Assembly (NCBI GenBank): GCA_008692225.1
Contig: VICG01000013.1
Span: 186,001 to 250,000 of the forward strand
DNA length: 64,000 nucleotides
Direction: 5' to 3'
Origin: Monilinia fructicola
Lineage: Eukaryota > Ascomycota > Leotiomycetes > Helotiales > Sclerotiniaceae
Shown: positions 1 through 11,140 of the stretch, piece after piece
Layout: each line of letters starts with the position of its first letter
Numbering within the stretch: the first letter of the stretch is position 1
Translations under genes and position numbers: made by a program
Notes under the pieces: generated by a model
Databases searched by the model: none
The model's input: the letters and a program-made list of their open reading frames with translations, nothing else
Told to the model about the DNA's origin: nothing

Positions 1-539
1 CATCCCAAGCTTAGAATTTGAAATCTCTTAAGACCATTTCGCACTACTCCCTTGCTCCTTCTGGTTTTTAGGTAGAATGTTTGATGGGAATATTCTTTCC
101 AGTCTATGCCAAGTCAAAGCAGCCTCCAAGTTATCCGATAAAGATTTTGAATCTACCACATCGTAAGTGACTTGACTCACCACCACCTATTTACAGGCTC
201 GTTCATAAGGCCATCTCAGAGGTAATTGACAGTCACATCCGAGACCAACTTTTACCGTCTTTCAAGCCCTCAAACCTTATCATTACCGATTCACAAAATC
301 TTGAGGCACGTTCTTGATGCCTAGCTAATCACGATTAAAAGCTCCTCAAGGCATCTAATCGCTACCTCTCGGTCCAATGAACCAGTATCAATCCCTAGAG
401 TAGCATTCCATGGCGATATGCTACTAAATTGTAGAATCTCTTCAACTCCTAATATAGTGTATATTTATACATATAATAATAAAAGCTTGTGCACATCCAT
501 ATCAACGATTTCCGGAATATTATATCGATTTCAAAATAT

Positions 540-1030
540 CTTCAAATACTATAGTTATTAGCTTCAAAACATGGATACACCATTCTCAATCCCCCTTTAA
601 CTTTTCTTCAATTTAACTTCATTTTAATATCATCAACTTCACTTCAATAATAACAATAAATACTCTTTCATTATCATCAACAGCTATTTCGGATTATTTC
701 ATTTCGTGAAAGTAAGTTGTTTGATTATTTCATTCAGAAATTGCTTTTTTTACCTCGCTTTCGCCTCCTTATTCAACAATGCCCCCCTATATAATAACAC
801 ATTAACCACTTTAGATTCTGAACAGCTTCAATACTAACAACAACATCAACGATGTTACTAGAACTGATGAACCCGTACTATGCTTAAATACGCCTAGGAC
901 CTTAATACAACAGTATGGATCCTTAATGCTAACTCCTACGTGCATAAATCTAGTTATCATTTCCTCAACCTCTATCGGCTTCCCATATTAAATACGGTAT
1001 ATTGTCATATTTTTTTGGTACTCTAAAGAA
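540..1030 (+). repeat. Dispersed repeat R1, copy 1
   Basis: Same order of landmarks as at 13590-13920 and 58920-59545: a stretch with CTTCAAAATA, then CTTTAACTTTTC, a run of CTTCACTTC words, TTGCTTTTTCTACCTCGCTT, AATGCCCCCC, TTTAGATTCT with AGCTTCAATACTA, then TTAATGCTAACT and finally GGTACTCTA. No coding capacity is visible. The class of element is unknown. Confidence 0.6.
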
Positions 1031-1746
1031 TACCAAGATAGATGACAGGAATATCTGCCAAGTAGGGGGAAGAGCAGCTTTCCAGTCGTGGCTATCTTCT
1101 ACTCGCTTGAATATTGACGATCTAGTACGTCATGAGATGAACGGGAGAGAGATGCGCAGTGCGGCGAGACATCTGGTCTTGTAAAAGAAGAAAGGAAAGG
1201 TCGGTGTGTCGTTGTGTGGACTTGGTGGTTCAGACGGCGGATAAATTTAATGGGTGTGTGGAAGGGAGAAAAGGACACACGGATGAGCGGTATGCTAGGT
1301 TTCTGCAGATTTGAGGGTTTGTTTTAAGAAATTGAGGGTTGGCTGATCTGAATTGAGGAATGCGTTGGGGTTGGTGAATGTTGATTTAATTCGTTACCCA
1401 TGGAAAGTCGACTACTTTTCTGATGGTACATTCCCTCTCCCTTGAAGAAAAAAAGTCATCACCAGTACCCTCCCATTCTATTCCATCCTCTTTCACCCCA
1501 TCTCAAGCCGGTCCTCCCTTTGCTGATGAATCCCAAATAACTCCAACCTCTTCACTCGCAACCGATGCCATCCCATCCCCTCGCCTCTACCTCGAAGAAT
1601 AAACTCACCATATAAGAACAACAACAACAACAACAAACCCCTCTCCATCAACCCAACAGCCAAACAATTCCCCAAAAATCACCTCACCACCTCACCACAA
1701 CAAGCAAATCAGCAAATATCCATCCATCACTCCGCACTCCCCATCC

Positions 1747-1796
1747 ACCACTCTCACTCCCACTCCCACTCCCACTTCCACTCCCACTCCCACAAC
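1747..1796. repeat. (CTCCCA)n microsatellite
   Basis: Hexanucleotide array with one interruption (CTTCCA). Confidence 0.85.
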
Positions 1797-1916
1797 TAAA
1801 CAAGAAACAAGAAACAAGAAACACAAAGAGAGACAGGAAACGAGAGCGACTAAGGCAACACGAAGCAATATTAGCGATATCGTGATTGTGATTGTGATTA
1901 TGCCCAAGCCCATCAA

Positions 1917-1937
1917 CATACATACATACATACATAT

Positions 1938-1970
<33 letters not shown>

Positions 1971-1993
1971 TATATACATACATACATATATAC

Positions 1994-2024
<31 letters not shown>

Positions 2025-2130
2025 CATACATACATATATACATATATACATACATATATACATATATATATACATACATACATACATACATACATACATA
2101 CATACATACATACATACATACATACATACA

Positions 2131-2160
<30 letters not shown>
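1917..2160. repeat. (CATA)n / (TA)n microsatellite
   Basis: About 240 bp of CATA tetranucleotides interspersed with TA dinucleotide blocks. The long open frames across it on both strands are translated repeats, not genes. Confidence 0.95.
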
Positions 2161-2162
<2 letters not shown>

Positions 2163-2244
2163 GCCATTCAATCATCCATCTATCTACCTACCTACCTACC
2201 ACTTACTCCTTACCCACAAAACGAAAAAACAAAAAAAATAGAAA

Positions 2245-2361
2245 TGCAAAAAGCAAAAAAGCAAAAATGCAAAGTGCAAAGTGCAAAGTGCAAAATGCAA
2301 AATGCAAAATGCAAAATGCAAAATGCAAAATGCAAAATGCAAAATGCAAAATGCAAAATGC
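2245..2361. repeat. Heptanucleotide (AAAATGC)n array
   Basis: Period-7 array that grades from AAAAAGC through AAAGTGC to a homogeneous AAAATGC block of about ten units. Confidence 0.9.
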
Positions 2362-2483
2362 AAAAAAAAAATAAAAACCAAAACCAAAAGAAATCACACA
2401 GTAATTAATCACCATCATCACAGGATTCCACGACCAATCAATTGACTAGGCAGTAGGGAACCTTGTGTTGACCGATCTACACT

Positions 2484-2603
2484 TACTTACTTACTTACTT
2501 ACTTACTTACCTACCACCTACCTACCTACCACCTATCACCTCCTACCTACCTACCATCTACCTACCTACCTACCTACCACCTACCTACCTACCTATCTAC
2601 CAC
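2484..2603. repeat. (CTTA)n then (CCTA)n microsatellite
   Basis: A TTAC array changes into CTAC units with CCAC interruptions. The open frame across it (rich in YLPT) is a repeat translation. Confidence 0.9.
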
Positions 2604-3177
2604 CACGATACAAAAACGGAGAAAGAAGAGGACGTTCAGGGGTGCGAAAGAGTTATTTAGCAACCTAGCAACCTAGCAACCTAGCAAGCTAGCAAGCTAC
2701 ATATACACGTCAAAAAGAGAGAAAGACACGCAAGCAAGGTATTTCACGCTACACGAATAAAGGTGAGAACAGACGAAGCGAGATGCGATGCATAGAAGAT
2801 TGGTATCGTGTATGTAAGAGTACATTTTGTAAGCGGGACGGGCTAAAGGGTGGCACCCACAATACAGATGGGGATGGCTGGAGGAAAATCTGGCCGTGGA
2901 ATTCTAATCAAGGTATTGTATGGGTGATGGTAGCCAAGAGGGGAAGGGGAAGGAGAAGGAGAGGGAGGATGAAGAGGGCAAGAAATAGGAAAATATACAT
3001 GAATCAAGAAAAAAAACTCCACATGGTCCATCATTTTGCATCGCCCAAACGCCGACGGAGTGTACCCTCCCCAACCACCATTTTCTCGACCAGGCTGCAT
3101 TCCTTTCTATTTCATCAACATTTTATCCCAGTACAGTGGTTCCAATAGACCCTTTCAATATCACGGCCCAGTCCTTG

Positions 3178-5800
3178 CTAGCAGCACTCGCTTAAGTGTT
3201 TCAAGTCATTCTGCGCCTTTTCATCTCTTTCCAAGATACTCCTAATGGCTTGCCATTCCAAGTCTCTCATCTGATATGCTTGCGGCATCAAGAAGCTGAC
3301 GGTGGGAGCCCTTGAATACTCGCCTAGTATCCTCAACGCAACAGCTTCCCCATCAGCCTGCGCGATTCGCCTTTGTTCTTCAGAATTTTGCTGCTGGTAT
3401 CTTTCATCCGGTTTAGAGACAGCAGGGGATGGGGAATGAAAACCACCTGAATGAACAACAGGACTGGGAGACATAGCTGGACCCGAATGATTTATCGACA
3501 TCTGACGTTGAGCGACACCACCCGCAGTAAGCGGGCTATGAGGATCGGATGTACCGTCAAAGGATTGAATTCGTGAAGGTTGTTCCCATCCATTCCGCAC
3601 AACCAATGTTACTAGTATCGAAGGCTCTGGGCGATCTTCTGGTAAATTGTGTTCTAGAAGGTTCACAACGAAAGTCGGGAATGTTGCCAGGTCCAGGTGG
3701 TACTGGAACTAAATAGGTATCTCGGACGTTTCCAGGGCCCTTGTTGGTCAGGACTCCGTACCGTTTCTTGTCATGGAAGTAATTGTACAAATCAAGGAAA
3801 TCTTGCGACTCAGAAGCTGGTGTAATGTTTATGATGATCACGTCAGATGGTGGACTATATCGAAGGCCACATAAGTACTCGTTCGCTTTATCTGCATCAA
3901 TTCTGCCATGAACCTTGAGATCTTTGTGAAGGAGCTCCGACCAAGGCGTTTGCATGCGATTTCGACTCAAGTCAGGACCAGCGACTTGTTTAGCGTAGGC
4001 TGAAAATTTTGCAACAGCATCCATACTCACGGTTCCTCTCCAAACGATATCTGGATCGGGATTATCTTCGACGGGAGAGTAGGGCGGGGATTCGTTATCA
4101 TCTTGAAGCATCTTATCAACATCAGGATCATCTCCTGGTCCATTCACTGGTGGTGCGTTTCCAGACATTCTCCTGTAATGATCCACACTAACGCGTTTGT
4201 TTGTGGGATGCGGAGATTGAACGCTTGAAAAGACTTTGTTGATGTCGAAATTACCAGTCGCGGAACCTTGTGTGGAACCCTTCCTCAGAGCGGGTTGCTT
4301 AGTATCAATGTTCAAAGGTACCTTGGATATTGATGAAGAGCGGATCTTATCTCGAGATGAATAGTCATCGCTACTTTCCTCTGGTAATTCAACCTCGTTT
4401 TCGGGCGAACGTGACCTAGATCTATCACCCAGGCCAGCATTTGGATCCAACATTTCTCTTCGACGTGTGGCCGACATTGGAATATCAGAGTAATCATTAG
4501 GGTTGCCATCTCCCTCGATAATTTCCTCACCCTTGTGAGTTCTTCGAATGCGAGGTCCATCATCCGTGATCATGATCGATTGTTTGTCGGCTCGTGCCTT
4601 CATGATTGCGGTTTCACGCTTCAACTCTTTGCTCGCCATATCATCCGTCGTCATAACAGCCAAGGCCTGTGGTGTTAATGACTGGGTCAATAAACCATTG
4701 CATAGTTCTTGATTTTGCTTCAGGTTGAGAAATATCGAGCGAATTTGTTTGATCGAGGCTGACTTATTGGGGTTGTGTGTACGAACAGCCACTTCAATTT
4801 GGATCGCGAGTCGTTCTGCTTTGGCTTCAATTGTATCATCGTGCCGTAAGGTGTAGTAACGTTCTTCTATAGCATGTGGGATGGATTGAAGTAACCCCTT
4901 CTTGATCAACGTCGCTTGGCCTTGTTGTTCGGTTTCCAGTTCTGTGATTTTGGTAGGCAAATCTGAGGGTGGAGATGCTCTAGGTGTGGGACGAGCCGAG
5001 GTTTTGCGGACCTTTGATGAAGATTCCTAAAATATCATGAGCACATTTTCATCCCATTCACTTGAGCCAAAACTTACTTTAACAATATCTTTGTCATGGG
5101 ACTCATCTCTTGCCTTGCGTTTTTGGCTGGAGCCCTTCACCGGGGAATCTTTCTGCGTTTCCTTTTTGGTTGAGAGCGAAGGGGATTGAGCCTTTCCATT
5201 CACAGGTGTTACGTCGCGTTTTGATCACTTTGTCTCTTCTTTCCCTTCTTTCCCTTCTTCCTCGCTGCCTCCTCTGCACTTTTTCTCTCTTGCTCTGCCT
5301 TCTCCTCTTCGTACTTTTCTTGCCTTGCGATCCATGGCTGTTCACCTCTAGCAATTCCATCCAAGAGTTCCTTGTGAGCATTTGGCGCACATTGTTCGCA
5401 GAGATATTTGTCTGGCGTATCCTCCTCAAAACGACTCACTCCCACACAAACGTTATGTTGCCAGACTGCGCAGTTATCACAGGCGATCCAAGCATCTTCG
5501 TCATCGTCGGTAGTCGAAGTAACTCCACACACACAACGTATCACCTCAACCTCCTCTTCTTGAACCGTAGTCTTCTTTCCACCTTTCTTCCTTTCTTTTT
5601 TGTTTCGATAGGTTGATCGAGTTCATGAGCTTTGGGATGTTGTCCCTTTGTCGCTCGCGACGACTTCCTAACATCTGTAGAATCCTTGTTAGCAATCTAC
5701 CACTCGTATGATCGTATTGGGGTGTAGGATGCATCTGCCAATTGCTTGCGCGAAGCAAGTGGGATGGCATGCGATGAAGTTGCGATTACTTACCAGCCAT
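3178..5800 (-). CDS. BYE1: Bye1-like PHD/TFIIS-M/SPOC transcription protein (frame-interrupted)
   Basis: Three exons: 5800-5794, 5674-5078 and 5026-3178, with introns of 119 and 51 nt. The start gives MADVRKSSRATKGQH, the usual N-terminus of the family. A PHD finger follows with a complete C4HC3 set (CVC, CDNC, WQHNVC, CEQC). Next comes a TFIIS central-like domain (about 4.95-4.55 kb, reading HAIEERYYTL and ending KGEEIIEGD). A Ser/Asp-rich linker leads to a SPOC domain (about 4.06-3.60 kb). Bye1 proteins bind H3K4me3 through the PHD finger and RNA polymerase II through the TFIIS-like domain, and act in the nucleus in elongation (family knowledge). Three small indels break the frame: a six-A run at 5596-5601 (one A short), a loss near 5208-5213, and one extra T at 3671-3673 inside SPOC (PDF|VVNLLEH). 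Domain conservation continues across each, so assembly error is likelier than gene decay. Confidence 0.9.
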
Positions 5801-7380
5801 AATAAAGGATTTTTTATCAATGATACAAGGATTCAAAGCTTTTGTGAAGGTGGATTTGATTATTACAAGGGATGAATATGCGCCTTGGAGCTGATTTCAA
5901 AGTACGCGCTGATGAATTGATTTCACGCGATCACTGGCTCTACGAACAAGCTATTGGGGGGAGGTGTTGAAGAAAAGGGCAATATGTAGGAGAGATAATA
6001 GAAGCTATCGACAGATAATGAAAAGCTTCTCTTTTTGTAATCCTGCCCAAGTACAAAAAATTAAATGGCGATATTCCCTTTTGTTTTGATTTTTGAGATT
6101 ATTTTTTTTTTTTGGATCTTTTGGTTGGTATCCAGGATGAAGCTTCAAAACATTCGGTCGCGTGTATGAATGCGCATTTAGATTTGAACAACTTATTCGA
6201 ACTGTGTCTTTTGTTCTGAGTCGCAACCTTTGGTGTCGAAATGTATTTTGAATGATGCGACGGTTTCTTTCGATATGCGAGATATGCGAGATATGCGAGA
6301 TATGCGATGGGGAGAATGGATGGCAGTCCTTGATTGATATTTTGAGCTTTGGTGGTTGTGAAGATAGGTAGATAGGTAGGTAGGCAGGTAGGTAGGTAGG
6401 TAGGTAGGTAAGGTAGGTAGGTAGGTTAGGTAGGTAGGTAGGTAGGTAGGTAGGTAGGTAGGTAGGTAGGTAGGTAGGTAGGTAGGTTGGTAGGTTGGTT
6501 GGGTTTGGTATTTTGATATGTATGAGGGAGAACGTTCTGTTTTTGAGTTCAAGACAAAGTAGCTGGAGCTGACTGATCTGATCTGTTTTGTTCCCTTTTA
6601 TTGGTTGGTTGGTTGTGGGTAGTAGTGGTAGTGGTAGTGGTAGTGGTAGTGGTAATCGTAGTCGTAGTGGTAGTGGTAATCGTAGTCGTCGTCGTAGTCG
6701 TAACAGCAACAGTAACAAGAATAATAAGAGATGAGATGTAGAAAACGAAGGGAAATTGAATGGAAGGCCACGGGCGATTTGATTGATCTTCACTTTATTA
6801 CTCCCGTGCACCCAAAGAGAAAGAGAGAATGAACAATTTTGCGGTAAGGGTAAGTAATAAGGGGTGGGCGTGTATTTTGTATGGGTGGCTTGGAAGGTTA
6901 AAGTATGGCAAGAGAGAGAGAGACAAGCTAAGAAGAGGCAAGAAGAGGCAAGAAGAGGCAAGGCCAAGGGAAAGGCAAGGCTTAGAAATGAAATTCCCCA
7001 AGGTGCGGGGTAGTCATGTGATGTCGGGGCTTGTTAGATCCGATAGATATGGATAAGAGGAAGAAGCAATCAATCAATCAATGGATGATATGGACGAGAG
7101 GTTATCGTTGCTGAGGTTATAAGGAAAGTACTCGTATACAGAGTAGATAATCTCATTGCAAAACACGCACTCCGCAGTGGAAGCTCAGAGTTGAGACAGT
7201 CATAGCAAGCATAGCACCTCCGTACAAGACGCAGAATCCTGTTTATGAATTCAGACAGTAATTGTATGGTACTCCGTATATCCATGGAGGGTCTATCAAT
7301 CTTTACCATGCCTACCTAGGTATCATACTCCATACAGCTGCTGACTGCTGACTGCTGACTCAGCATATTCCTTATCTCAA
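5801..7380. other. Intergenic spacer with microsatellites
   Basis: Upstream region of the Bye1-like gene. It contains a GATATGCGA tandem (about 6270-6307), a TAGG array (6362-6510), a GTAGTGGTA/CGTAGT array (6622-6700) and an AAGAGGC tandem (about 6930-6960). Long minus-strand open frames here (Leu-Pro-Thr-Tyr repeats) are array translations. I see no gene. Confidence 0.6.
6362..6510. repeat. (TAGG)n microsatellite
   Basis: Long, nearly perfect TAGG array with two AGG slips. Confidence 0.95.
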
Positions 7381-8690
7381 TTTCATACCCTTTGTGGAGT
7401 TTTAACGTTTTAACAATTTATTATGATTTTATAGTAATAATATACATTGACTAATTTATATTATAAATTAAGCTAATCAAAGCAAAGAGTATATTAATCT
7501 TTACGAAGGTTTGAAATGATTTACTTGTATTTTTAATAAAAAATTAAATTTCTTTAATAAAAGCTATTTAAAGCTATATATATATTAGATTATAATAAAA
7601 TATAAAAAATTAGTTATATTATTAGAATTAGCTTGATTGCTATTATAATCTAAGCTAAACTTTATATTTCTAGGACTTATAATTAATTAAGAATTTTAAT
7701 TTTAATTTCGAGGTTTTAACGAAGTAAGTTTTTTTAAATAATTCAAAATCTATTATACTAATTATAAAAATAATCGAAAGCTTTATTTAGATTATATTTA
7801 CTAATTGTATTAATAACATTAAAAAAGTAATAATAATAATAATAATAGTAATAAAACTATAATAATTATAATAAGTATAGTAACTATTGTTACGATCACA
7901 TACTAAAGCGAATCAATAGAGGTTAATTAACTAGAATAAGAAAGCTAAAGAGGGAAAAGATCTTTAAGAGATTTAGAGATCTTTTATATGTATAGTATCG
8001 CTTAGCGTGATAAGATATCATATGCTTAAAGCACGTAATATTCGTTACAACTATAGCTTTTTAAAAGTTTAGAAAAGAGTATATAGAAGTATATAAGAGT
8101 ATATAAAAATATATAGAAGTATATCAAAGTATATAAAAATATATAGAAGTATATAAGAGTATATAAAAATATATAAAATAACGAAAGGGAGGAGGTAGAA
8201 GAAAAGAAATAGAAGAAAGAAAATAGAAGAAAGGGAATTAAAAAAAAGAAATAAAAGAAAATAAAATTAAAAAGCATTTACTAAAGTATTTTTTAATAGG
8301 TATAACGTTTTAAAAAAAATTATTTATATAATAAGAATTAGATTAATTAAGAGATTTTAGATTATATGTTTTTATATAGAAAAATATATTATTCTTAATA
8401 TTTAAATAAAAGAAATATTTGTTATTGTAAAATATTATCTTTTTTTTATTAGTTTTTCAAATTTAATAGTATATATATATATATAATTAGATTAAATAAT
8501 AGTATATTAATATATTATATATTTAAAAAAAGAGAAAATTCTATTTTATAAATTAAATTAACTTTTTATTATTAAAATAATAATTAAATGAAATTTTTAT
8601 TAAAGTGTTAAATGTTACAATATACATCAAAAGCAAAAGTAGAACCAAATAAGTTTAGATCCTTTAATGAAAGATTAATACCCTATATTG
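7380..8690. repeat. AT-rich, probably RIP-degraded block
   Basis: Abrupt fall in GC relative to both sides, no open frames, many TA-rich words. A solo LTR with a target-site duplication sits inside it (7888-8049). The block separates the Bye1-like and ZNF830-like genes, which are transcribed divergently. The RIP interpretation is inference. Confidence 0.7.
7888..8049. mobile_element. Solo LTR, family E, with 5-bp TSD
   Basis: The sequence starts TGTTACGATCACA and ends ATATTCGTTACA, so it has TG...CA termini within an imperfect inverted TGTTACGA/TCGTTACA. The 5-bp flanks are identical (actat at 7883-7887 and 8050-8054). A second, inverted copy lies at 42893-43075. A 162-bp unit with both features and no internal region is a solo LTR. 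Confidence 0.85.
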
Positions 8691-9015
8691 CTTTGATTGG
8701 CTAGTATATAGATTTATATGCTTACATAACACCAAAGGGTCTGAGGATGAGATAACATATTCCAGCCAAGGATCATATCAATCGAGCTGGATCTATCATG
8801 TCTATCAAGAACTAGCGCCTTGGCAAAGGATGGGCCCAGCTATGGTTGGCCCAGGTGGAATAATTGAAAGGAAAATGTCAAGGAGATTCATCAACCAACA
8901 CTTTCATACACTCATACACTCATACATACCACATACCACAACACTCATTCTTTATTTACCGTCACTCACCTTTCTCAGTTCAAATCTCTTAATAATAACT
9001 AATATCACAATAATC

Positions 9016-9920
9016 ATGGCGGATGTTCGTTCCCTTCTGAAAAAACGAACGAGCTGCTCGTCGCATACAACATAAACATTGCCGCTTATTCAACGGCGGG
9101 TAGCTTGATGTGTCTGATTTGTCATGTACAGATGAAGACCGAATCGTTATGGGAGGGACATTTGAGATCACCAGGACATATCATGCGATTGGCAAAACGT
9201 CAAGAGGCAGAACGAGAGCGCAATGTTACGGCAAATACAAATGGCAGCGAAGGAAATAATAAAAAGAGAAAGGCCGGTGATGAAGAGGAAGATATAGATG
9301 ATGATACATCGAAGAAGCGCAGTAAAACTACACCTACTGCATTGGAAGGATTTTTTGTGCCAGCTACAGATACACCAAAAGAAAGATCTGAATCACCCTC
9401 GAAATCCGCAATACCTCATGATATGCAAATTCCCTCTCGTCCGCAACAACACCAGCAAAACCAACAAAATCGCCCACTCCAAATAAGCAGCCTACAGTGG
9501 ATGAAGATGAATGGGCCGCATTTGAAGCGGATATTGCTGCGGCAGATATACCAGCAGAAGTTGTGTCCGAAGCCGTCATATCTGCACCTGCAATGACTAC
9601 AGCGGAATTGGAAGCTCGATCAGCAGAAGAAGAAAAGAAGCAAAGGAAAGAAAGGTTGGAAGCTGAGCTGGAGGGCGACAAGGGAAGACGCGGATAGGAA
9701 ATTACTGGAAGAATTCGAAGAAATGGAAGGCTTAGAACAGAGAGTGAAGCGGTTAAGAGAGAAACGAGAAGCGTTAAGGTCGAAAGAAAAGGAGGTGGGC
9801 ACCACAGCTACAGCCACCGTCTCAATCGAAACCCTAGCACCGGATGCTACATTGGAAGATGAAGACGAAGACGAAGACGACGATGATGAGGATGATTGGG
9901 ATGGATTCAGGTTAAGATGA
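9016..9920 (+). CDS. ZNF830-like C2H2 zinc-finger protein (frame-interrupted)
   Basis: Starts MADVRSLLK, as in the ZNF830/CCDC16 family of nuclear, splicing-associated zinc-finger proteins. One U1-type C2H2 finger follows, with C-x2-C in CLICH and paired His in GHLRSPGH. Then come a basic/acidic linker (KKRKAGDEEED), a conserved VDEDEWAAFEADIAAA block, a Glu/Lys coiled-coil segment (EEFEEMEGLEQRVKRLREKR) and an acidic tail ending DDWDGFRLR. No intron is needed. Four one-base indels break the frame: an extra A at 9040-9045, an extra T at 9079-9080, a missing base near 9440-9443 and an extra G at 9673-9675. Correcting each joins conserved segments exactly, so I treat this as one gene with sequence errors rather than four small ORFs. 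The plus strand here converges on the DLH-like gene. Confidence 0.88.
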
Positions 9921-10572
9921 CCTTGAGTTATGCGAGTGTAAAAATATGAAAGCTGGTCTTATTGATGTTTGACATTGTTCGATTATACCCATATTACGAA
10001 ACCAGGATATCGACCTCTTGATTGCAGGATGTATAATTCAATACCTTCAATTACTGACAAGACTTTACAATTGCTACATTCAGAAGTGAGATGCTCTTTT
10101 TGTGTGGAAGCGGCAATTTATGATAGTAAGTGCGACTGTTCATGGTCTGTTGTGTCAAATGATCATTGGTTTAACTGCTTTGGAGTTATCCTCAATCAAG
10201 GTAATGGGAAGAGGAAATGGAGCTTTTCGCACATAGTTGCAAGCCCGTCATATGTACAGAAGTCCAGTGTCATCTTAATTAGCGAGGAAACTCACCTGCG
10301 TCCTTTTGGTTTCGTCTGTTTACCAATTCCTTGCAATCACCATTAGAAAGCAAAGTACTCTCAAGAGGAAAGTTGGATTCTTCTCATTGTACCACACGAG
10401 TTGATGCATGTCGCAAAGATTCTGGAAGTATTCCAAAATCAAAGTATTACCAAAAATGAGACATTCACGTGGCATTCAAGTCGAACTGACCTCGCATGAA
10501 AAATTCTCTTTTAACCTCCAAATACATCCCCATATCTACTCAAAGCCACCTCCCCGACCACTCATACCCGCT

Positions 10573-11140
10573 TCATCGAATCCTCCAAACATGCCTCTCG
10601 GGATCGATATCATCAGAATTCCCTCTTACCTCAAACCCATGCCTTTGGGTTTATCAACCTTATATTCCACATCCGAAACTTCTCTCTCTTCTCTCCCATT
10701 TCCATTCACCTCCTCAATTACCCTTTTCGCTTAACATGAACGCAAACGTCATTCTCCGCATACATAAACCACCGGCAAAATCATCTCCTCCACATCCCCC
10801 GGAACCTTCAAATACCTCGTGTGCACCACCACCCCGCATCCATCAACACCCTCCTCTCTCCACCACCCTCAATCATATCCCCCTCCAACCCTACCCAAAC
10901 CACATACTTCCCACCCCAACAGAATCCCACCACTCACTCCATTCCTCCCCCCTTTTCAACATCAAGCCCCAAAATCCATTCTAACCCCCTAAACACTTTT
11001 TTTTTCCATATCTTTACACAAGACCCCCATACCCCACCCCCTCGCCTCCCCAGCACAAACGCCCCCACCAACAACACAGCATTTCCTCTCGTAAACTTCG
11101 CCCACACGAAAGATCGCCCGAAAGCGGCAGATGAGTAAGA
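10573..11140 (-). pseudogene. Dienelactone hydrolase-family gene, partial and frame-broken
   Basis: Read on the minus strand, the region gives the DLH nucleophile motif VVGFCWGGKYVV (about 10930-10890), then VLMDAG, VVVHTRYLKVPGDVEEM, an END acid-residue motif near 10750 and HGFEVRGNSDD (about 10645-10612). These match the Cys-Asp-His triad order of dienelactone hydrolases, which hydrolyse cyclic esters in aromatic catabolism; fungal members are mostly of unknown substrate. The upstream part (FTRGNAVLLVGAFVLGRR, RGLEWILGL) fits the central region of fungal members, but I could not find the N-terminal third or a start codon. At least two frame shifts are needed (the GGGG near 10835 and near 10755). 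It is either a damaged gene or an intact gene hidden by sequence errors. Confidence 0.6.

Larger units (their letters stand above)
1..3177. other. Gene-free flank rich in microsatellites
   Basis: I see no convincing gene here. Open frames between 1.0 and 3.1 kb are short or consist of translated simple repeats. The stretch holds one copy of a dispersed repeat (540-1030) and four simple-sequence arrays listed separately. It lies downstream of the Bye1-like gene, whose stop is at 3178-3180. Confidence 0.6.

Noticed and set aside
1684..2175. Long open frames on both strands (YVCMYVCM and similar)
   Set aside because: Translations of the CATA/TA microsatellite in every frame; no unique coding sequence.
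2245..2361. CRISPR-like short repeats
   Set aside because: Contiguous units with no spacers, in a eukaryotic genome; a simple tandem array.
6005..6967. 320-codon minus-strand frame
   Set aside because: Mostly TAGG and GTAGTGG array translation (LPTY and LPLP repeats) in the Bye1-like gene's upstream spacer.
9969..10346. 125-codon plus-strand frame after the ZNF830-like gene
   Set aside because: Needs a non-ATG start, shows no motif and lies in the expected 3' untranslated region.
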